DNA from: Chondrilla cf. caribensis
Taxonomy: Eukaryota; Porifera; Demospongiae; Chondrillida; Chondrillidae
DNA length: 64,000 bases
Assembly: GCA_964020155.1 (NCBI GenBank)
Contig: OZ026564.1
Location: 1,741,792-1,805,791, forward strand
Reading direction: 5' to 3'
Shown: piece after piece, positions 55,961 to 64,000 of the stretch
Numbering within the stretch: the first letter of the stretch is position 1
Layout of the letters: each line of letters begins with the position of its first letter
Translations under genes and position numbers: made by a program
The notes under the pieces: generated by a model
What the model saw: only the letters and a program-made list of their open reading frames with translations
What the model was told of the DNA's origin: nothing
The model's database searches: none

Positions 55961-57000
55961 GTGAGAAACTCTAATCCCAAAAACAACACAGCAAGTGCAT
56001 ACGTACATACAAACACACATACTGTACACAACATGATATCTTTGTGACACTTATTAGTCACACTTGATAATAAGTGACTTGTTTTGACTACATCCACACA
56101 TTGTGAATGTGAGTACAACATCAATTATACCAAGCTGTACTATACTTGTGATGCAAAACAGTCCTACTGAGTTGGTACATACAATACGATAGTTTTTCTA
56201 CTGAATTATAGTCAACAATATGTACATAGTAAGTGCCTATACTAAGACCACATGTACTACTAACTTTTGTGTTAACTATGATAAGGGAACATGCATGTAC
56301 ATACGTACGATTGTAATTCTAAAAGTTTAACAGTCTTCCTTTTGAATTTTATGACATGTTCATAATGACACAAAACTTTGAGAAATTGCTATCAGTCAAC
56401 ACCTTAACTCTCTGAAACACAGAAAACGCTATAATGGCCCTGTGTGTGGTTATACTCCCTGTCCCCAGACATCATGGTGGAGTTTACCTAGAGTGAATAC
56501 ACAGTCCATGAAGGCTGTGGCCACATTGATCATTTGATTAGTCAAACTCAATTTAAAATCCTTACACTTCATAGGGAGTGAAAAATTACCACCAGAGAAA
56601 ATTTAGATGAAGTTGGGGTTACTAGAATCAAATCTCTGGATAATGGAAATAAAGTCTTAACGTGTAGGCTTGTTTGATAATCTCAGCCAGAGGATTAGCC
56701 AGGGACACCTTCAAAATTGTGGTATCTATGATCAAAATTGCATAATGATGAGCCGGTAAATAAAGTACAAGGACTACTATCTATGGTAGTTCACACAACA
56801 AACACCATCAGAAAAAGAACCAAACTTGATACTACGGTAGACGTTCAGTAATTGAAATATACATCACAGTAACGATTAGGTAGCAAATCCAAAATACCTA
56901 TTGTAAACTTTTTTTGCCAGAAGGGATTTCTTGGGTCATTCGTCAGCCGCCATTTTCCAGCCAACTTTGGCGGGAAAATAGCGGGAACCAATATTCCCAT
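55961..57000. other. Sequence between gene C exons, no gene seen
   Basis: No ORF with a recognised product. Near 56,940 there is GCCGCCATTTTCCAGCCAAC followed by TTGGCGGGAAAA, a short inverted motif. Confidence 0.4.
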
Positions 57001-57539
57001 CCAAGACGAAGGATCGAAGCGAATATTTTGTAAAATTGTCCATTCCTCCGTCTTCTTCCTCCCTTGGAGTAAGCGCTGGACCAAGAAATAATGTAACTGT
57101 GACAATAGTCGACAACGACCAACTGGAAATCTGCTTCGAGTCGAACGAGTACAAGAGGACGGAGTTAATGACCATCACTTTGCGAGCAAGTCGTCCCGCT
57201 GATATTGACTATACGTCTTTCTTGTTGATCCTGTACAGGACAACGCATCAGGTAAGCAGTTTGCAGTGTACCATAGACTCGAACCTCAGGAACAGGACAC
57301 GTCGGGAAATTTGATAATAATAATGACTACAACGGTCCCTTCAGGTGACAAGACACTGTTCTCATATGAGGGAAGATGGGGTAGTTTGGGAAAGACTCGT
57401 TGCATACTGAATATTCCCAACAGCACGGACAACCAAGCTGTGCACATGGTTAATTTTCCGAAGTCACTTCATTTCACCAAACTTGTAGGTTCAGAAATAT
57501 TAACTAGTAATATACGTAGAGTGTAAGCAGGTTGAGTAT

Positions 57540-58310
57540 ACTTATTTAGACTGGGAAATAACAGATTGATTAAGAAGATAGTTAGATCAACTTGGGAAGA
57601 CAGTGGGGAAGAGGGATTGGGAAGTCTGCTTTATGGTTTCGGGTAGAGGAACATGTCATTGAGATATCAGCACCATTATTTGAGGGCTATAAAATAAATA
57701 CCTTTTTGATTCAATAACAAGATCTAGTACCGTATAACCGGAAATATTGGCAATCATTTTATTTTGGCGGTTTGGCGGTTTGATCGACTACCGCCAACAT
57801 AATATTCGCAAAAATAATGACTAGTGACACGCATGCAAAATGTTGCGCATCCGTGTGGCTTGAGTAATCATGGCAATTTATCGGCACTTCAAGAGATAGG
57901 AAAGGAATTCTGACAATCTCCCTTATTATAACCTGGGCTTGCCATCCGCCAAAATATAAACTGCCAATAGCCTAAAATTCCACAAACCGCCAAATATTCT
58001 TTCCACCAATATTTCTGATTATATGGTATTTGGAGAGCAGTTAGAATGGAATGGTGTGAATCAGTAAAAAAAAAGTAATTAGGGTGGCAGTATAGGGAGT
58101 TGTCAAGGAACAGAGATGGCCTTGGAGAAGGCAGGGGAGGGATTGCATGTAATTATAGAAGATAGACACTGCAGAAGATTAGGGGTGGAACTGAGAGCAG
58201 GTTGTTGTAAATTAGAAGAGGAGATGGGTAGCTAGATGGAGGAGAACTAAGAAAGAGGATAGGATATGTAAATTATGTGGGGAAGGTATTGAGGATAAGA
58301 ATCATTAAAT
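57540..58310 (+). mobile_element. LINE 3' fragment split by a MITE
   Basis: The downstream part reads KKEDRICKLCGEGIEDKNH, a C-terminal motif of LINE polymerases. Purine-rich sequence on both sides of 57,730-58,026 has the same texture. Frames are broken. Confidence 0.5.
57728..58028. mobile_element. MITE with 21-bp inverted ends, TA target
   Basis: Left CCGTATAACCGGAAATATTGG, right the inverse of CCATATAATCAGAAATATTGG, flanked by TA. The interior is about 297 bp with repeated CCGCCAAA motifs near both ends. Non-coding. Confidence 0.8.
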
Positions 58311-58442
58311 TAAATTTATAAATCATTTTAACTACGTATATGTGCAAAGCTATATGCAATATGATGTAGTGTTACTTGTCCGTTTTTTGAGATTTTTTCC
58401 ACCTTTTTATGTACTTTGCTTTAGATTCGTAAAGCATACTCA

Positions 58443-59250
58443 ATGTGTATGCAGACAGTTCAGTCTCGACAGTCAAATAGACATGAGAAAGAAATCAAAG
58501 CAGAACTTGGTGAATTGGATTCTGCAGTTGTCCTGGGTTACAGGAAGTTTTGTCAAGTTCAACACAGATCATTCTTAATTTATGACAGTGTTGGTACAGG
58601 TAATCCCTCACAAGGACAAAAGACGTACCAACAACAGAGACTTGATTCTGCTTTGGAAAATGTCTTCCAGAGGAAGTACCAAAAGGCCATGGCTAATCAA
58701 AAGGAGAAGGCTCTTCCAGTTGTGAAAAGGGGAAGTAGAAACAGGGTCAAGGAAGGTGGGATCTGTCTCTGTGGAAGTTAACCAATGCCATTGAGTGATT
58801 GGCTGATGATTTGATCCAAGAGGCAATGGCCAGAGGGGAGTTTGACGATATTAAGGGGAAAGGAAGGCCTCTGGACTCCACTCACAACACAGCTCATCAT
58901 GTGGACAACACAACGCATAGACTATTAAAGTTTTGATCACTTCAGGGTATTCCCCTGAGTGGGTCAGCATGGGCAAGGAGATTACAGATGCTGTAAAGAA
59001 CTTAAAACAGAGAATATCAGATTCTGTAAAGTGGCCTACAAGTATAGGACATCATCAATGGACATATACAAAGACTCGCAATGGAAGAAGTCTCTATAGT
59101 GAAGTGGGAAGAGGAGGTGATCATGATCAACAAGAAGATAGCCAGGTTCAATCTGATGTTCCCTTTGGTGCAGCAGAGAGGTCCGTGTAGTGTGAAGAAA
59201 CTAATATCCACAATTGCAGAGAATCAACCATATGTAAAATCTGTTGCATA
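58443..59250 (+). pseudogene. DNAJC28-like (DUF1992) pseudogene
   Basis: The first open part (58,443-58,778) ends YQKAMANQKEKALPVVKRGS... and a stop. A second frame from about 58,800 reads ADDLIQEAMARGEFDDIKGK then GRPLD, the DUF1992 core. A third frame from about 58,937 reads LITSGYSPEWVSMGKEI. A fourth near 59,085 reads WEEEVIMINKKIARFNLMFP. At least three frame changes and one stop make it a pseudogene. No introns are evident, so it could be a retrocopy, but no poly-A tail was seen. Confidence 0.75.
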
Positions 59251-59747
59251 AGGTTTTGTGTGTTAAAATATATAGCTTTCATGTGTTAGTCCTTGTTTTT
59301 GTGGAAATTCGTAATGCATGCAACTCGTATTGATATTCATAATTAATAATGACCATATTTGTACATTATAATATTTTAATATTGGTAATTTCATTACCTC
59401 CTGTCGGTCATTACTATAATATTCAGAGAAAATCTTACATATCAATAAGTAGTAAATTATGTTAATAAAAATTATAATATAATATTATTCACAAGAATTT
59501 CATTAGATACCATCAATAATATTGAGAGAAAACTTACTATTCATAATCAAGTAATAATTGTTAAGTTTAATGATGCATGTCCTGAAGATGTCCTATGATA
59601 ATAATATTGTAAAGTCTCAGTCTAATGTATACACTCCACTACAATAATAATCCTATGAACATACTATCATGAATATATATAGCTGACTGCATATTAATAT
59701 AATGATACTATTATGAACTCATGTTGCTGTGAGTGATGTATAGCTAA
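59251..59747. other. AT-rich intergenic gap
   Basis: No gene seen. It lies 3' of gene B and 3' of the DNAJC28-like relic. The near repeat of TTATTACAATAAT-type words is simple AT sequence. Confidence 0.5.

Positions 59748-64000
<4,253 letters not shown>

Larger units (their letters stand above)
53438..57251 (+). pseudogene. Eroded Calx-beta gene on the plus strand (gene C)
   Basis: Exon-like pieces: 53438-53559 (VGFEELSYTTDESVGQFTQV, ends at TGA); 55053-55190 (VHVGFAENTIPTQEADGTVE; 138 nt, phase 1 both ends); 55748-55960 (SILDYVYSAEETLTFEPHH, HILEGTQSFTLELEVPK, VDIEDND; 213 nt, phase 1 both ends); and about 57,010-57,251 (SEYFVKLSIPPSSSSLGVSA, VTVTIVDNDQ, then the next N-half, donor GTAAGC). 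The middle two join in frame as one Calx-beta module. The last fuses a C-half with an N-half and ends in phase 0, unlike gene A. With the truncated first piece and no start or end, it looks like a relic or an incompletely seen gene. Confidence 0.65.

Overview
The window looks like an animal nuclear genome, most likely a demosponge. It is AT-rich, has small spliced exons, canonical GT/AG introns, long TG/CA microsatellites and a dense load of small transposons. The best clue is a secreted protein built almost only of Calx-beta modules and ending in a unique C-terminal domain. That layout matches the sponge aggregation-factor (AF) family. Species and AF status are inferences; the exon structure below was read directly from the sequence.

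Region by region. (1) 1-30,132, minus strand: an almost complete AF-like gene. It has a signal-peptide exon at 30,054-30,132, 28 exons forming 14 two-exon Calx-beta modules, and a 564-nt C-terminal exon at 546-1,109. The last exon lies just off the left edge. Every intron followed is phase 1. Its introns hold a Ty3/gypsy element (22,231-26,311) with identical LTRs, a broken APE-type LINE (about 4,230-9,620) that carries a TTAA-type DNA element, which in turn carries a small TA-flanked MITE, a hairpin-bearing insertion (2,311-3,068) and a textbook hammerhead ribozyme (12,766-12,827). (2) 31,000-48,000: a RhoBTB-like gene on the minus strand (32,101-40,950) with one in-frame TGA in its GTPase exon, surrounded by decayed partial copies of its own exons. 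(3) 48,000-53,400: repeats, including fold-back elements, long palindromic hairpins, a 48-bp coding-phase repeat, 230-bp units and a 31-bp minisatellite. (4) 53,400-57,260, plus strand: scattered Calx-beta exons of another, apparently eroded gene. (5) 57,500-59,250: a LINE tail fragment split by a MITE, then a frameshifted pseudogene of a DNAJC28-like (DUF1992) protein. (6) 59,748-64,000, minus strand: the 3' end of a second AF-like gene, a close paralogue of the first, running off the right edge.

How the parts relate. The two AF-like genes share exon sizes, intron phases and even the position of TG microsatellites, so they are duplicates. The uniform phase-1, multiple-of-three exons mean that modules can be gained or lost without breaking the frame; modules 6, 10, 11 and 12 look like recent copies of one another. 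The RhoBTB gene has no evident functional link to its neighbours. No bacterial features, CRISPR array, rRNA or tRNA gene was seen. Exon ends come from splice consensus and reading frame only, with no transcript data.
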